Shown one piece after another: positions 34,042-42,832 of a stretch of 64,000 nt of DNA (the stretch's first letter is position 1; every line of letters begins with the position of its first letter). The stretch comes from Enterococcus phoeniculicola ATCC BAA-412 (lineage in GTDB: Bacteria; Bacillota; Bacilli; Lactobacillales; Enterococcaceae). The notes under the pieces are model-generated. The model worked only from the letters and a program-made list of their open reading frames with translations. It ran no database searches and was not told the DNA's origin. Position numbers and translations under genes: made by a program. The stretch is taken from positions 682,001 to 746,000 of the forward strand of contig NZ_ASWE01000003.1 in assembly GCF_000407505.1 (NCBI RefSeq). The letters are read 5' to 3'.

Positions 34042-35532
34042 ATGGTATGGTTAGAGGCAAACGAACGGATAGAGTTGGAATTATTGGAACGAATTGATTG
34101 TCAGCTGACCCCTTATACTATTGAAGGGATTACCAAGGACACAGAGCATTCCAGAAATACAGTTCGCAAATATTTAGAGATGCTGGAAACGAGAATTGAT
34201 ACTCATTTTAAACCAGAAGAGATTTTACTTAAAGTAAACAATCAAAAGATTGATTATTTCCGTAACCGTCATTTCAGTATTCAAAAAGTGTATTTATCTA
34301 TCATGGAAGAAAATATCACACTTAATTTAATTGAACAATTTTTTTACAAAGAATTTTTTTCATTGGAACAGTTTTGTAAAGAATATTATGTTAGTAACTC
34401 TTCCATGCGTCGGAAACTGAAAAAAGTAAATGAATTATTAAAACCAAAACAGTTAAGAATTTCGCTAATTGAACGTGCTCTTATAGGAAAGGAAGAAGAT
34501 GTCCGCCATTTTTATTTTCAATTGTACTGGACGATTTTTCGTGGAGCAAAATGGCCATTTCATCAGATAAAACGTGAGAAAGTTTTAGCGGTAGTTAAGA
34601 AGATAGAGGAACATCTAGACATGTCATTTAGTCCAAGTGCCCGAGAAAAATTTGCTTATTTCTATGCAATTAGCGGGATAAGACGTGAGCAAGGGTACCG
34701 AGTAAAACTAGAGGAAGCTATCTGTAAGTTTATGGAAAAGACCACTTTCTATCAACCATTGAAAGAAATTATTCCTCACGTTTATTTAGGAGCTGGCATC
34801 TCAACAGATGAATCAGAGTTTACCGCCATTCTCATTGCACTAGAAATTATCCCTGGCATTAAAAATGAAAAACGTCCGTGGAACAGTGTACTTTTACAAC
34901 ATCAAAAGCAAAATACTTCTATGTATCGAGTGAGTCAATTTTGGATTACATCTTTTGAAAAATACTTCAAATTAACGTTTCCAGAAGAAGCAAAAGAAGA
35001 TATGCTTCAAAAATTAATTCGCTGTCACTCCCGAACCTATCTTTTGAGACATGATTTTCAGTTTGTTTCTCACTATCAATATACAGATGAACTAAAGGAA
35101 ACACTCCCAATTTTTAATAGCCAACTAGAAGATTTTTTCACTATTTTGCAAAAGTCGGATTATAAGGAAACATTTATCAATAAAGATTATTTATTCCCGA
35201 GGTATGCTTTGATTGCATTAAAATATTTAAATCTAGTAGAAAAAGAAAAACAGATTATTGTCGCTATTGAAACGGACTCAGCTATTTTATTTGAGGAACT
35301 AATTCAAGACAAACTGATTGCATCCTTTGGAAGAATGTATGATTTGAAATTTGTTTCAATTAGAGAAGCATACGATATTGTTATAACAAACTTTCCATTA
35401 GAGGATACAGAAGCAGAAAAAACTATTTTTATTCGTTCGCAGTTAAATACAAGAGATTGGCTGATTTTACAACAAGAATTTGATGATATAATTAAAGCAA
35501 AACAAAAGAAACAGCTGAAAAAGAGAAAATGA
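34042..35532 (+). CDS. Mga-family transcriptional regulator
   Basis: 496 residues with the Mga build. Two N-terminal helix-turn-helix domains (GITKDTEHSRNTVRKYLEML; FSLEQFCKEYYVSNSSMRRKLKKVN, shown in part) are followed by two helical PRD-like regions (EKFAYFYAISGIRR...; DMLQKLIRCHSRTYLLRHDF) and a C-terminal EIIB-like end (IIVAIETDSAILFEELIQDKL). In streptococci and enterococci such proteins activate surface-protein genes and respond to sugar phosphorylation. AGAAGGAGG precedes the ATG. The adhesin at 24408 is an obvious candidate target, but that is inference. Confidence 0.88.
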   Translation: MVWLEANERIELELLERIDCQLTPYTIEGITKDTEHSRNTVRKYLEMLETRIDTHFKPEEILLKVNNQKIDYFRNRHFSIQKVYLSIMEENITLNLIEQFFYKEFFSLEQFCKEYYVSNSSMRRKLKKVNELLKPKQLRISLIERALIGKEEDVRHFYFQLYWTIFRGAKWPFHQIKREKVLAVVKKIEEHLDMSFSPSAREKFAYFYAISGIRREQGYRVKLEEAICKFMEKTTFYQPLKEIIPHVYLGAGISTDESEFTAILIALEIIPGIKNEKRPWNSVLLQHQKQNTSMYRVSQFWITSFEKYFKLTFPEEAKEDMLQKLIRCHSRTYLLRHDFQFVSHYQYTDELKETLPIFNSQLEDFFTILQKSDYKETFINKDYLFPRYALIALKYLNLVEKEKQIIVAIETDSAILFEELIQDKLIASFGRMYDLKFVSIREAYDIVITNFPLEDTEAEKTIFIRSQLNTRDWLILQQEFDDIIKAKQKKQLKKRK

Positions 35533-35534
35533 AA

Positions 35535-35660
35535 TGAGGGTGGAGATCGGGAGAGAAGAGTTCAGCACCGAGAACCAAGTAGGTACTGTAAATCACGAAG
35601 TTTTACTTTCAATGACGCGCAGTACTACTTGATTTTCAAAGCTAACTGATTCCGTTTCAC
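35535..35660. repeat. Intergenic repeat copy R3 (5' module)
   Basis: Contains AGTTCAGCACCGAGAACCAAG as in the other copies and a stem AAGTAGGTACTG / CAGTACTACTT. The 3' hairpin module is absent. It lies between the convergent Mga-type and LOG genes. Confidence 0.65.
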
Positions 35661-35687
35661 CACCATTTATTTACTACAAAAAGCCAA

Positions 35688-36251
35688 TCATTTATATTGA
35701 CGGATTTCAGGTGCTTCGTAGTCCTCAATAAATTGATGGATTTCATCAAGATCTGTAGAAAATAGAAGTTTTTCTCGATCTTTTTTTGTGAGAAAACCGT
35801 TATGAACCATCTGTGTATAGAAATCCGAAATTAGCTGATAGTAATGGTTTGTATCAAAGAAAACTGCTGGCTTTTGATGCTCGCCAACTCGTCCCCAAGA
35901 AATGACTTCAGTAATTTCCTCCAATGTTCCAGGACCTCCAGGTAATGCGATAAAGCATTCCGCTAAGTCCATCATTTTCTTTTTTCGGGTATGCATATTA
36001 TCTACTGTGTAAAGAGAGGTTAGGCCTTGATGGGCAATTTCTCTTTCTACAAGAAATTCTGGAATTACGCCAATCACTTCTCCGCCATTTTCTAAGACAG
36101 AATCTGCTAAAATACCCATCAGACCTGCATTTCCACCACCATAGACTAACGTATGCTGATTTTTTCCAATCCACGTTCCTAGTCGTAGTGCGTCTTCTTT
36201 GAACTCTTTTTTATTTCCAATACTAGCTCCGCAAAAAACTGCAATTTTCAT
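35688..36251 (-). CDS. LOG-family protein (TIGR00730)
   Basis: 187 residues with MKIAVFCGASIGNK at the start, VYGGGNAGLMGILAD and the family signature PGGPGTLEEITEV. Such proteins hydrolyse nucleoside 5'-monophosphates to base and ribose phosphate (cytokinin-activating type in plants); the role in bacteria is uncertain. I start at the ATG at 36251 behind GGAGGGGAT; the longer frame to 36332 would overlap the divergent gene. Conserved arginine and the PGGxGTxxE residues are present. Confidence 0.9.
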   Translation of the reverse strand: MKIAVFCGASIGNKKEFKEDALRLGTWIGKNQHTLVYGGGNAGLMGILADSVLENGGEVIGVIPEFLVEREIAHQGLTSLYTVDNMHTRKKKMMDLAECFIALPGGPGTLEEITEVISWGRVGEHQKPAVFFDTNHYYQLISDFYTQMVHNGFLTKKDREKLLFSTDLDEIHQFIEDYEAPEIRQYK

Positions 36252-36311
36252 CTTATCCCCTCCGCCAAAATAGTATATCATAGAGAAGACACAAAAAGGA
36301 GCGAACAAATA

Positions 36312-36632
36312 ATGAATATGAAAGCCTATCAAACATGGGTGAGTGAGTTTTACAAAAAGCGTGGATGGTATCAGTTAGATCCATTTATTCGAATGAATTT
36401 TTTATTTGAAGAAACTGGAGAAGTAGCACAAGTTATTCGCAGTATAGAGATTGGTCGTGACCGTCCAGATGAGAAACCACAGCAAACAGAAGAGCTTTTA
36501 GCGCATCTCACAGAAGAATTAGGGGACGTTTTAGACAATCTTTTTATTTTAGCGGACAAGTATGATATTTCACTAGAACAAATTGTAGAAACCCATAAAG
36601 AAAAACTAGAAAAACGATTTTCAGATAAGTAA
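36312..36632 (+). CDS. MazG-like nucleotide pyrophosphohydrolase
   Basis: 106 residues. The metal-binding pattern EETGEVAQVI (about residues 30-40) and EELGDVLDNLFILAD (about 68-82) is that of MazG-type enzymes which remove pyrophosphate from NTPs. AAGGAG lies nine bases before the ATG. Divergent from the LOG gene with only 60 bases between the starts. Confidence 0.85.
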   Translation: MNMKAYQTWVSEFYKKRGWYQLDPFIRMNFLFEETGEVAQVIRSIEIGRDRPDEKPQQTEELLAHLTEELGDVLDNLFILADKYDISLEQIVETHKEKLEKRFSDK

Positions 36633-36640
36633 AAGAAAAA

Positions 36641-36876
36641 GAGGTCGGAACAGAAGTGTTCAGCTCCGAGAAATAAGAAGGAATTCACGAAGATTGTTCC
36701 TCAAATCTTTGGGAATTTCAGCTTATTTTCGAAGCCTTCAACTCTAGCATGTTCCATGCGTAGAAGTTGTTGAGAGCGAAACGCAGTGGAGATGAGTTGC
36801 TTCTGTTCCCGCCGTTTATTAAGATTTTACAAAGGTGTGGAATAACTTAATTAGTTATGTCCGACCTTCTTTTTTT
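36641..36876 (+). repeat. Intergenic repeat copy R4 (full length, ~236 bp)
   Basis: The most complete copy. It opens AAAAAGAGGTCGGAACA and closes with the inverted TGTCCGACCTTCTTTTT, i.e. it has terminal inverted repeats. In between it holds GTGTTCAGCTCCGAGAA, GGAATTCACGAAGATTG, AGCATGTTCCATGCGTAGAAG and the TTTATTAAGATTTTAC tail, all shared with R6. The end hairpin GGAATAACTTAATTAGTTATGTCC would terminate transcription of the MazG-like gene. Confidence 0.8.
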
Positions 36877-36943
36877 GATGAAATTGGTAAATGATTTAGT
36901 AAAATGTGGTAAACTATACCTAAATTGAATAGAGGTGGAAAAT

Positions 36944-37978
36944 TTGAAAATTAGTCAACGATCTTTTGGAGAAAAAGCAACTTTATTTATTTTAGAAAAT
37001 GATAACGGATACAAATTGGAAGTGACAGATTTTGGTGCTAGAGTGGTAAACTTTATGGTTCCAACTCAATCTGGTGACAAAAATATTGTTTTAGGTTTTG
37101 ATTCAGCAGAAGAATATTTGGAAAAAGATACTTATATTGGTGCGACTATTGGCCGTGTGGCAGGTCGAATTACAAAAGGACAATTTGAGATTGACGCAAC
37201 AGCTTATCAAGTGGTTACACAGCCAGAGCATGGAAATACGCTTCATGGGGGACCAAACAGCTTTGAGGAAGTTTATTGGGCTGCAAAACCATTTGAAGAT
37301 GAACGTGGGGTACATGTAACATTCACTTATACAAGTCCAGATGGAGAAAATGGGTTTCCGGGCAATTTAGACGCGCAAGTGACTTACACATTAACGAATA
37401 AAAATGAGTGGCAGCTAAATTATGAAGCGAAAACAGACAAAGCAACATTATATAACCCGACAAATCATGTGTATTTCAATTTAACTGGAGACGTTACGAA
37501 ACCAACAGATACACATAAACTTCAAGTGGCAGCCGATAAGTTTGTGGTGGTAGGCGATGATACAACAGCGACAGGTGAAATTCGCTCCGTGGAAAATACG
37601 CCATTTGACTTTCAAACAGCACAGCTAATGACGCAAGCGTATGAAGCAGACTACGAGCAAAACGTGTTGGTGGATGGATTAGACCATCCGTTTGTTTTTT
37701 CAAAAGAAGCTTCAAAACCACAAGCAACTATTGTGGCTCCTGATGAAAGTATTCGTGTAGAAATGACGACCACTGAACCATCCGTTGTCATTTTTACTGC
37801 ACAGTTTGGTGAAGATGCACCGGTTATGCGTGGACAACAGCTAGCACAGCACGGCGGAATTACTTTAGAAACTCAAGTACTGCCGGGAGCTGTAGAATTT
37901 GAAGGATTTGGAAATATCATTCTTCGACCTTCAGAAGTATTTAAATCAGAAACGGTGTATAAAGTGATTGCTGATTAA
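36944..37978 (+). CDS. galM: Aldose 1-epimerase
   Basis: Interconverts alpha and beta anomers of glucose/galactose. The sequence shows VTDFGARVVNFMVP, ATIGRVAGRI, HGNTLHGGPNSFEEVYW, and NPTNHVYFNLTG with the catalytic histidine. The catalytic glutamate region GITLETQVLPGAVE is present. About 344 residues. The TTG at 36944 is the best start, six bases after AGAGGTGG; a GTG at 36935 sits inside that site. Confidence 0.93.
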   Translation: MKISQRSFGEKATLFILENDNGYKLEVTDFGARVVNFMVPTQSGDKNIVLGFDSAEEYLEKDTYIGATIGRVAGRITKGQFEIDATAYQVVTQPEHGNTLHGGPNSFEEVYWAAKPFEDERGVHVTFTYTSPDGENGFPGNLDAQVTYTLTNKNEWQLNYEAKTDKATLYNPTNHVYFNLTGDVTKPTDTHKLQVAADKFVVVGDDTTATGEIRSVENTPFDFQTAQLMTQAYEADYEQNVLVDGLDHPFVFSKEASKPQATIVAPDESIRVEMTTTEPSVVIFTAQFGEDAPVMRGQQLAQHGGITLETQVLPGAVEFEGFGNIILRPSEVFKSETVYKVIAD

Positions 37979-38016
37979 GCAAAAAAAGCATGTATTCATA
38001 TATATGTAGGGCTGAC

Positions 38017-38060
38017 AAAAGAGACGTTTCAAGGTCAAGAACCTTTGAAGCGTCTTTTTT
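38017..38060 (+). terminator. Terminator after galM
   Basis: AAAAGAGACGTTTCAAGGT and ACCTTTGAAGCGTCTTTTTT form a long stem with one bulge and a T-tract. Confidence 0.85.
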
Positions 38061-38091
38061 GTCTACTATTTAATCAGGAAAAGCGAAATAG

Positions 38092-38120
38092 TTGTTGCCA
38101 AAATGAAAACATGCTATCTT
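38092..38120 (+). promoter_or_regulatory. Promoter of the esterase gene
   Basis: TTGTTG and TATCTT with a 17-base spacer, ending 36 bases before the start codon. Confidence 0.5.
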
Positions 38121-38156
38121 TAACTTATTAAAAGTAAGTAAAATGAGGTGTAGGGA

Positions 38157-38750
38157 ATGGAATATTTATTTGAAAAAGGAACTGGGAAGCATTTACTGTT
38201 GTTACATGGCACTGGCGGAGATGAAACGTCATTAGTGGATATTGCCCGGTTTTTAGATGATAAGAGTACAGTCTTGTCTTTTAGAGGGATGATTCAAGAG
38301 CAGGGAATGAACCGCTTCTTTAAACGAAATGGGCTGAATCAATTTGATTATGAAAGTCTTGAAGAAGAGAGTGATAAGCTGTTGGCTGAAATTACCCGTG
38401 TGAGTGAAGAACAGGGGATTGCTTTGGAAGATTGGGTGATTGTCGGCTATTCAAACGGCGCAAACATTGCTGCTCATTTTATTTTAGAAAGAGAAACAAA
38501 ACTAAATAAAGGCATCTTCTTTCACCCAATGTCGTTAGGGGTTGTCAATAAGAAGGTTGATTTATCTGAAAAACAATTTTGGTTATCGTTTGGTGCGGGA
38601 GACCCAATTGTGGAAAAGTCTGTGTTTGATGAGTTAGAGAATAATTTAAAGACACAGGGGGCAGAGGTTACGGTTGAATTAACTCAAACTGGACACCAGC
38701 TAACAATGCCAGAATTAACTGCTGCAAAAAAATGGTTAGACGAAATCTAA
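38157..38750 (+). CDS. Alpha/beta-hydrolase (carboxylesterase/phospholipase-like)
   Basis: 197 residues. LLLLHGTGGDETSL supplies the oxyanion region, VGYSNGANIA the nucleophile serine, GAGDPIV the aspartate and TGHQLTMPE the histidine of the catalytic triad. This is the short esterase type of the phospholipase/carboxylesterase family. The substrate is not known. GAGGTGTAGGG precedes the ATG. Confidence 0.88.
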   Translation: MEYLFEKGTGKHLLLLHGTGGDETSLVDIARFLDDKSTVLSFRGMIQEQGMNRFFKRNGLNQFDYESLEEESDKLLAEITRVSEEQGIALEDWVIVGYSNGANIAAHFILERETKLNKGIFFHPMSLGVVNKKVDLSEKQFWLSFGAGDPIVEKSVFDELENNLKTQGAEVTVELTQTGHQLTMPELTAAKKWLDEI

Positions 38751-38800
38751 GGATATTTATTTTGTTTATCAGTGTGTCTAAAATTAAAAATGCTTTATTT

Positions 38801-38829
38801 TTGTTTGCTTGAATAAATCGTGCTATGCT
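38801..38829 (+). promoter_or_regulatory. Promoter of the CsbD-like gene
   Basis: TTGTTT and TATGCT are separated by 17 bases, 33 bases ahead of the start codon. Confidence 0.5.
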
Positions 38830-38861
38830 TACTTTATCAAGTAAAAGGAGGCATTTTTGAA

Positions 38862-39080
38862 ATGGCAGATTTAGAAAAAAGAGCAAATGATGCAAAAGAC
38901 AAAGTTGTTGGTGAAGCAAAAGAAGCTTATGGGAAAGCCGCCGATGATAAAAGCAAAGAGTTAGAAGGAAAAGCTCAATCCTTTGGTGCAGATGTAAAAG
39001 AAAAAGCACGTGATTTAGGCGATGATATCAAAGAAGGCTTTGAACACGTGAAAGAAAAATTTACAAAAGAAGATAAATAA
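38862..39080 (+). CDS. CsbD-family stress protein
   Basis: 72 residues, lysine- and acid-rich, with two repeats of the [16 protein letters not shown] / [10 protein letters not shown] type that define CsbD. The ATG at 38862 follows AAAGGAGG; longer frames start before that site. CsbD proteins are induced by general stress in Bacillus; their molecular role is not established. An own promoter and terminator surround it. Confidence 0.88.
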   Translation: MADLEKRANDAKDKVVGEAKEAYGKAADDKSKELEGKAQSFGADVKEKARDLGDDIKEGFEHVKEKFTKEDK

Positions 39081-39131
39081 AACCAAATAGTGCCCCTACC
39101 TAGAGATAGGTAAGGAAACTTGCTGAACATG

Positions 39132-39171
39132 AAGTAGTGAAAGAAGAGTCTTTCTTTCGCTGCTTTTTTTT
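39132..39171 (+). terminator. Terminator after the CsbD-like gene
   Basis: AGTAGTGAAAGAAGA pairs, with G-U pairs, with TCTTTCTTTCGCTGCT, followed by eight T residues. Confidence 0.8.
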
Positions 39172-39198
39172 GCTACAATGAAAGCGAATTCTATTATA
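39170..39198 (+). promoter_or_regulatory. Promoter of the RsgA-type gene
   Basis: TTGCTA and ATTATA with a 17-base spacer (or TATTAT with 16), beginning in the T-tract of the preceding terminator. Confidence 0.5.
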
Positions 39199-39215
39199 GA
39201 AAGGGGAAATGTCAG

Positions 39216-39266
39216 ATGAAAAATACAAACCGTTTTACCATTATAATGGAGGTTTCTCCTATCTAG
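39216..39266 (+). CDS. Possible 16-residue leader peptide before the RsgA-type gene
   Basis: ATG at 39216 with AAAGGGG upstream gives MKNTNRFTIIMEVSPI and a stop 31 bases before the next start. GGAGG (39248) and CCTCC (39273) flank the end and could pair with each other or with the AGGAGG of the main gene. Too short to be sure of. Confidence 0.3.
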   Translation: MKNTNRFTIIMEVSPI

Positions 39267-39297
39267 AAGATGGCCTCCAAATTTTAGGAGGAAATAC

Positions 39298-40287
39298 ATG
39301 ACACAAACGCTACAAGCAAGAGTCACATTTCAAACAAGGAATTTATACTTTGTTGTAACAAAAGAGCAAAAACAATTGACAGGAACAGTCAGTGGTCATT
39401 TCCAACAGCAGGCATATACACCCTCAGATTTTCCGGTGATTGGAGATTGGGTTGAAGGAACGCTGTATGATTCTGACAAATTACTGATTACAGCAATCTG
39501 TCCAAGAAAGTCATTGATGACAAGAAAAATGGCAGGTCTTACCTCGGATAATCAACCGATTGCTGCAAATGTGGATACAGTGTTTATCTGTATGAGCGCG
39601 AACCATGATTTTAATCTTACTCGCTTAGAACGTTATCTTTATATTGCGTGGGAAAGTGGCGCAAATCCGGTTATTTTATTAACGAAAACAGACTTAGTTA
39701 CCGAAGAACAAGCGATAGAAATGTCAAATAACATACAAGAGGCAACAGCGGGTATCCCTGTTATTTCTGTAAATCAGTTGATGGATATGAGACAAGCGCT
39801 TGATTCGTATCTTGCGCCAAAGGCAACAATTGTCTTTGTAGGAAGCTCAGGGGTTGGCAAATCAACCCTAACCAATCAGCTAGTGGAAAATGCCCATCAG
39901 AAAACAAAAGAAGTTAGAAAAGAGGATTCTAAAGGACGTCACACAACCACCAATCGCTCCCTATTCTTTTTGAAAAACGGCTGCAGTATCATTGATACAC
40001 CTGGAATGAGAGAAATAGGAATTGCTTCGGGTTTTGCGGAAAATAGTTCGTCATTTGAGACACTCGAATCACTGGCGCAAACCTGTAAATTTACAAATTG
40101 TCAGCATGAGACAGAGCCGGGGTGCGCTGTACAAGCAGCAATCTACAGAGGAGAATTGAGTGAGGAACGTCTAAAGAATTATCGGAAGCTAGAAGCTGAG
40201 AAAAAGTATAATGAACGCCGTCAACAATTTAAAGAAAAGCAACAAAATAAGAAAGCAAAAAGAAGAGAGAAGAATTATGAAGAGTAA
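39298..40287 (+). CDS. rsgA: RsgA-type circularly permuted GTPase
   Basis: 329 residues with an OB-fold N terminus (YTPSDFPVIGDWV), then GTPase motifs in permuted order: LLTKTDLV (G4), VGSSGVGKSTLTN (G1), TTNRSLFFL, IDTPGMREIG (G3), and a zinc-binding CKFTNCQHETEPGC tail. RsgA proteins help 30S ribosome maturation. The K/E-rich C-terminal tail (about 290-329) is longer than in the usual YloQ form, so this may be a second, paralogous RsgA. AGGAGG lies well placed before the ATG. Confidence 0.9.
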   Translation: MTQTLQARVTFQTRNLYFVVTKEQKQLTGTVSGHFQQQAYTPSDFPVIGDWVEGTLYDSDKLLITAICPRKSLMTRKMAGLTSDNQPIAANVDTVFICMSANHDFNLTRLERYLYIAWESGANPVILLTKTDLVTEEQAIEMSNNIQEATAGIPVISVNQLMDMRQALDSYLAPKATIVFVGSSGVGKSTLTNQLVENAHQKTKEVRKEDSKGRHTTTNRSLFFLKNGCSIIDTPGMREIGIASGFAENSSSFETLESLAQTCKFTNCQHETEPGCAVQAAIYRGELSEERLKNYRKLEAEKKYNERRQQFKEKQQNKKAKRREKNYEE

Positions 40288-40292
40288 CTGGA

Positions 40293-40360
40293 AGGACCGA
40301 TTCCAGCACCGAGAACTAAGTAAATACTGCACTTCATAAAAAACGTAAATTTAGTGGCTG
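40293..40360. repeat. Intergenic repeat copy R5 (5' module)
   Basis: Contains CCAGCACCGAGAACTAAGTA and a following AATACTGCACTTCA as in R3, but lacks the 3' hairpin module. Confidence 0.55.
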
Positions 40361-40387
40361 ACAGCACTATTAAAGAAAATGACTAAA

Positions 40388-40436
40388 TAAAAAAGGACGT
40401 CTCCTCACATTTTTGGTGAAGGGTGCGTCCTTTTTA
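40388..40436. terminator. Bidirectional terminator between convergent genes
   Basis: AAAAAAGGACG and GCGTCCTTTTT are inverted, with further pairing inside (CCTCAC / GGTGAAGG). It serves the RsgA-type gene and the minus-strand ABC operon. Confidence 0.85.
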
Positions 40437-40456
40437 TCTGCTGTTTTATTGTACGT

Positions 40457-41113
40457 CTATTTTAATTGAAAAACTTTATTTTTCAGTTCATATACAAAGT
40501 CACAAGCTTTAGCAACTTCTTGTTCATGCGTAACAATGATGATGCAACGGTTTTTTTCATGCGCGATTTCTTGAAACAGTTTGACGATTTCTTTAGATGT
40601 TTGTTCATCTAAGTTTCCCGTTGGCTCATCTGCGACTATCAGTTGGTGATCACAACAAAGCGCTCGAACAATAGCAACACGTTGCTGTTGTCCACCCGAT
40701 AACTGGGTGATTTTTTGTTGGGCAAGCGCCTCAGGTATGCCAACACGTGCTAAGTTATCTAGTGCATATTGGCGAAGATTATCATGCTGACTGTTGGCAA
40801 TCTCCATTGCAGTTAAAACATTGTCTAAAGCAGATAAATAAGGAAGTAAATTATAAGCCTGAAAAATAATAGAGACGTCTTTTCGACGATAGTTGCGTAA
40901 GCCAATGTTATTGATAGCTTGATCGTTGTAGTAAATTTCACCTGATTTAGGTGTATCTAATCCTGAAATCAACGATAGAAACGTTGTTTTTCCGGAACCA
41001 CTGGCACCTAGAATGGCGTACATTTTTCCAGCTTCAAAAGAGAGTGTAACGTCTGTATATAAAGGATCGTTTTCTGTTTGGTACCAGTAACTAATATTTT
41101 CGGTGCGTAGCAT
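40457..41113 (-). CDS. ABC transporter ATP-binding protein, MacB/LolD type
   Basis: 218 residues with Walker A GASGSGKTTFLSL, Q-loop IIFQAYNLLPYLSALDNV, signature LSGGQQQRVAIVRAL, Walker B LIVADEPTGNLDE and H-loop IIVTHEQEV. Type VII (MacB/LolD-like) ATPases use ATP to drive a periplasm- or membrane-side partner. Its permease gene lies 11 bases upstream, so both form one operon. Confidence 0.93.
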   Translation of the reverse strand: MLRTENISYWYQTENDPLYTDVTLSFEAGKMYAILGASGSGKTTFLSLISGLDTPKSGEIYYNDQAINNIGLRNYRRKDVSIIFQAYNLLPYLSALDNVLTAMEIANSQHDNLRQYALDNLARVGIPEALAQQKITQLSGGQQQRVAIVRALCCDHQLIVADEPTGNLDEQTSKEIVKLFQEIAHEKNRCIIIVTHEQEVAKACDFVYELKNKVFQLK

Positions 41114-41124
41114 AAGACATCTTC

Positions 41125-42642
41125 CTAACTGATTAATATTTTTTTTGGATTCATTTTTAAGATACCAATTGAGGCAAAAAAGACAGAGAATAGGCTAATT
41201 AAAAAAGCAAAAACAGCTAACAGTCCAAATTCTTTTGGATGGACTTGAATATCTAACTCTGAAATTTCGTCTGACACTTCAAAAGGATTTCCTTGTTGAC
41301 CACCAAAGCCCCCTCGTTCCATTGAAGAAGGACCTCCTTCTCCTTGATTAAGCTGATCTGGCTGGGTGTCATTTTGAGCTGTTATTGTTTGCTGATCAAT
41401 TAACTGCTGTCCGACCAAATTTGCTACCAGATTGCCACTAACACCAGCAATACCTAAAGCAAAAATCATACAGATAGCCATTTCTGTGAAAAATTGAAGA
41501 ATTACTTTTGTCCTTGCTTCACCAAGAGATAACAGAACACCAATTTCAAAACGGCGTTCTCGAATGGTCATCATTACAATAAGGGTTAAGATAATCACAC
41601 CGGCAACGGTAACCAAGAGAACAATATTTTTAGAGAAATCGGCAACATTATTTAATGGTTGCAGCATTTGCTGATAGGCCTGATCGTTTGAGCTGATGGT
41701 AAAGCTTTCTGTGTCGATTAATTTTTCGGCTTCTGAAACGAAGGAATCCATTTCCTGAGGATCATTTAATGTATAGACTGCAGAGTCAATGGTATTTTCA
41801 GAATCAGCGCCATTCATTGTGTTTGCTAGTGTATAGGCAGCATAAATTGTGTTAGAAGGGTTTAAAAAATTAAAACGCATACCCATACTGTTTCCGGAAT
41901 CTGTTGTTTGATAGATGCCTTTCACAGTGACATTATAGCTAGTATCTTCATCATCAGGATTCGTAAGTGTGAAGGAATCACCAACTGCTAACTCATTAGC
42001 TTGTGCCAAACTTGTTTCAATCACGACGTTGTTTGTCTCCAAATCCTCTTCAGTTATCCCTTGACCATCAATAATAGTAGAGGTTCCTTCACTGAAGCTA
42101 CTTTCTTGGGCAGTCGCACTTACTCCACTAATTTGAAAGTCGCTTTGTGTCATGCCGCCACCCATCATTTCACCGCCACCCGGAAACCCCTGTACTTCTT
42201 CTGGTGAATCCTCTTTTGAGTTGGGTTCATCGGAAGTTGATGTGTCCTCAGTATTTTCTGTTGAATTAGAGCTGATTGGCGTGATATTGCTTCCAGCCAT
42301 AGCAGAAGCAGAAGATTCAAAAGAGTAAGTTTTTACGCCAGATAAGGCAGCAATTTTTTGTGCGTCCTCTAAGGACACAGGAGTTAAACTAAAACTTCCA
42401 GGGTCTGGTCGCTCTGATTCAGATGAATTCTTTTGTTGTTTAAAAGCCGCTTCCCTATTTGCGCTTAACGTAACTGTTGCGCCAACGCTTTTTTTCGCTT
42501 CATTCGTTGCAGAAAGAGCGGCACTCCGAATGGTCAGACCTGCAAAAACAAAAATAAGGATGGCGGAGAACACAGCTAATAATAAAATGGTTCGTCCTTT
42601 TTTACTCCAAGTACTTTTTAGTGCACGTTTGATAAAATTCAT
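41125..42642 (-). CDS. MacB/FtsX-type ABC permease with low-complexity inserts
   Basis: 505 residues from the ATG at 42642 (AGGAGG upstream). One N-terminal membrane segment (TILLLAVFSAILIFVFAGL) and three C-terminal segments with the FtsX pattern (VVMMTIRERRFEIGVLLSLG shown in part). The extracytoplasmic part contains an S/T/N/E/D-rich then G/M-rich insert (about 125-170, VQGFPGGGEMMGGGMTQSD), and a second one (about 430-460, NQGEGGPSSMERGGFGGQQG). The export cargo is unknown; related pairs expel antimicrobial peptides or lipids. Confidence 0.88.
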   Translation of the reverse strand: MNFIKRALKSTWSKKGRTILLLAVFSAILIFVFAGLTIRSAALSATNEAKKSVGATVTLSANREAAFKQQKNSSESERPDPGSFSLTPVSLEDAQKIAALSGVKTYSFESSASAMAGSNITPISSNSTENTEDTSTSDEPNSKEDSPEEVQGFPGGGEMMGGGMTQSDFQISGVSATAQESSFSEGTSTIIDGQGITEEDLETNNVVIETSLAQANELAVGDSFTLTNPDDEDTSYNVTVKGIYQTTDSGNSMGMRFNFLNPSNTIYAAYTLANTMNGADSENTIDSAVYTLNDPQEMDSFVSEAEKLIDTESFTISSNDQAYQQMLQPLNNVADFSKNIVLLVTVAGVIILTLIVMMTIRERRFEIGVLLSLGEARTKVILQFFTEMAICMIFALGIAGVSGNLVANLVGQQLIDQQTITAQNDTQPDQLNQGEGGPSSMERGGFGGQQGNPFEVSDEISELDIQVHPKEFGLLAVFAFLISLFSVFFASIGILKMNPKKILIS

Positions 42643-42768
42643 ATGAAACCTCCTAATAAGTTCGTACAAGAAGACTCTAAGGGTATCAGCTTAAATGAAA
42701 CTTAAAAGAAATCGAACTTTTTGTGAAAAAGAAATGGATAAAATATGATTCGTTATTAAAAAGAAAGA

Positions 42769-42803
42769 GAAAAAGCTGTTTGCCTTTTTTGGCAAACAGC
42801 TTT
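42769..42803 (-). terminator. Terminator of luxS
   Basis: AAAGCTGTTTGCC and GGCAAACAGCTTT are exact 13-base inverted repeats with a six-base loop; on the minus strand TTTTTC follows. Confidence 0.9.
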
Positions 42804-42832
42804 ACGTGTGTTAGGTGAACTAGTTAGTCAAG

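Noticed and set aside
36944-37978. galM considered part of the alpha-glucoside operon
   Set aside because: It lies 9.4 kb away with its own terminator, and several unrelated operons intervene.
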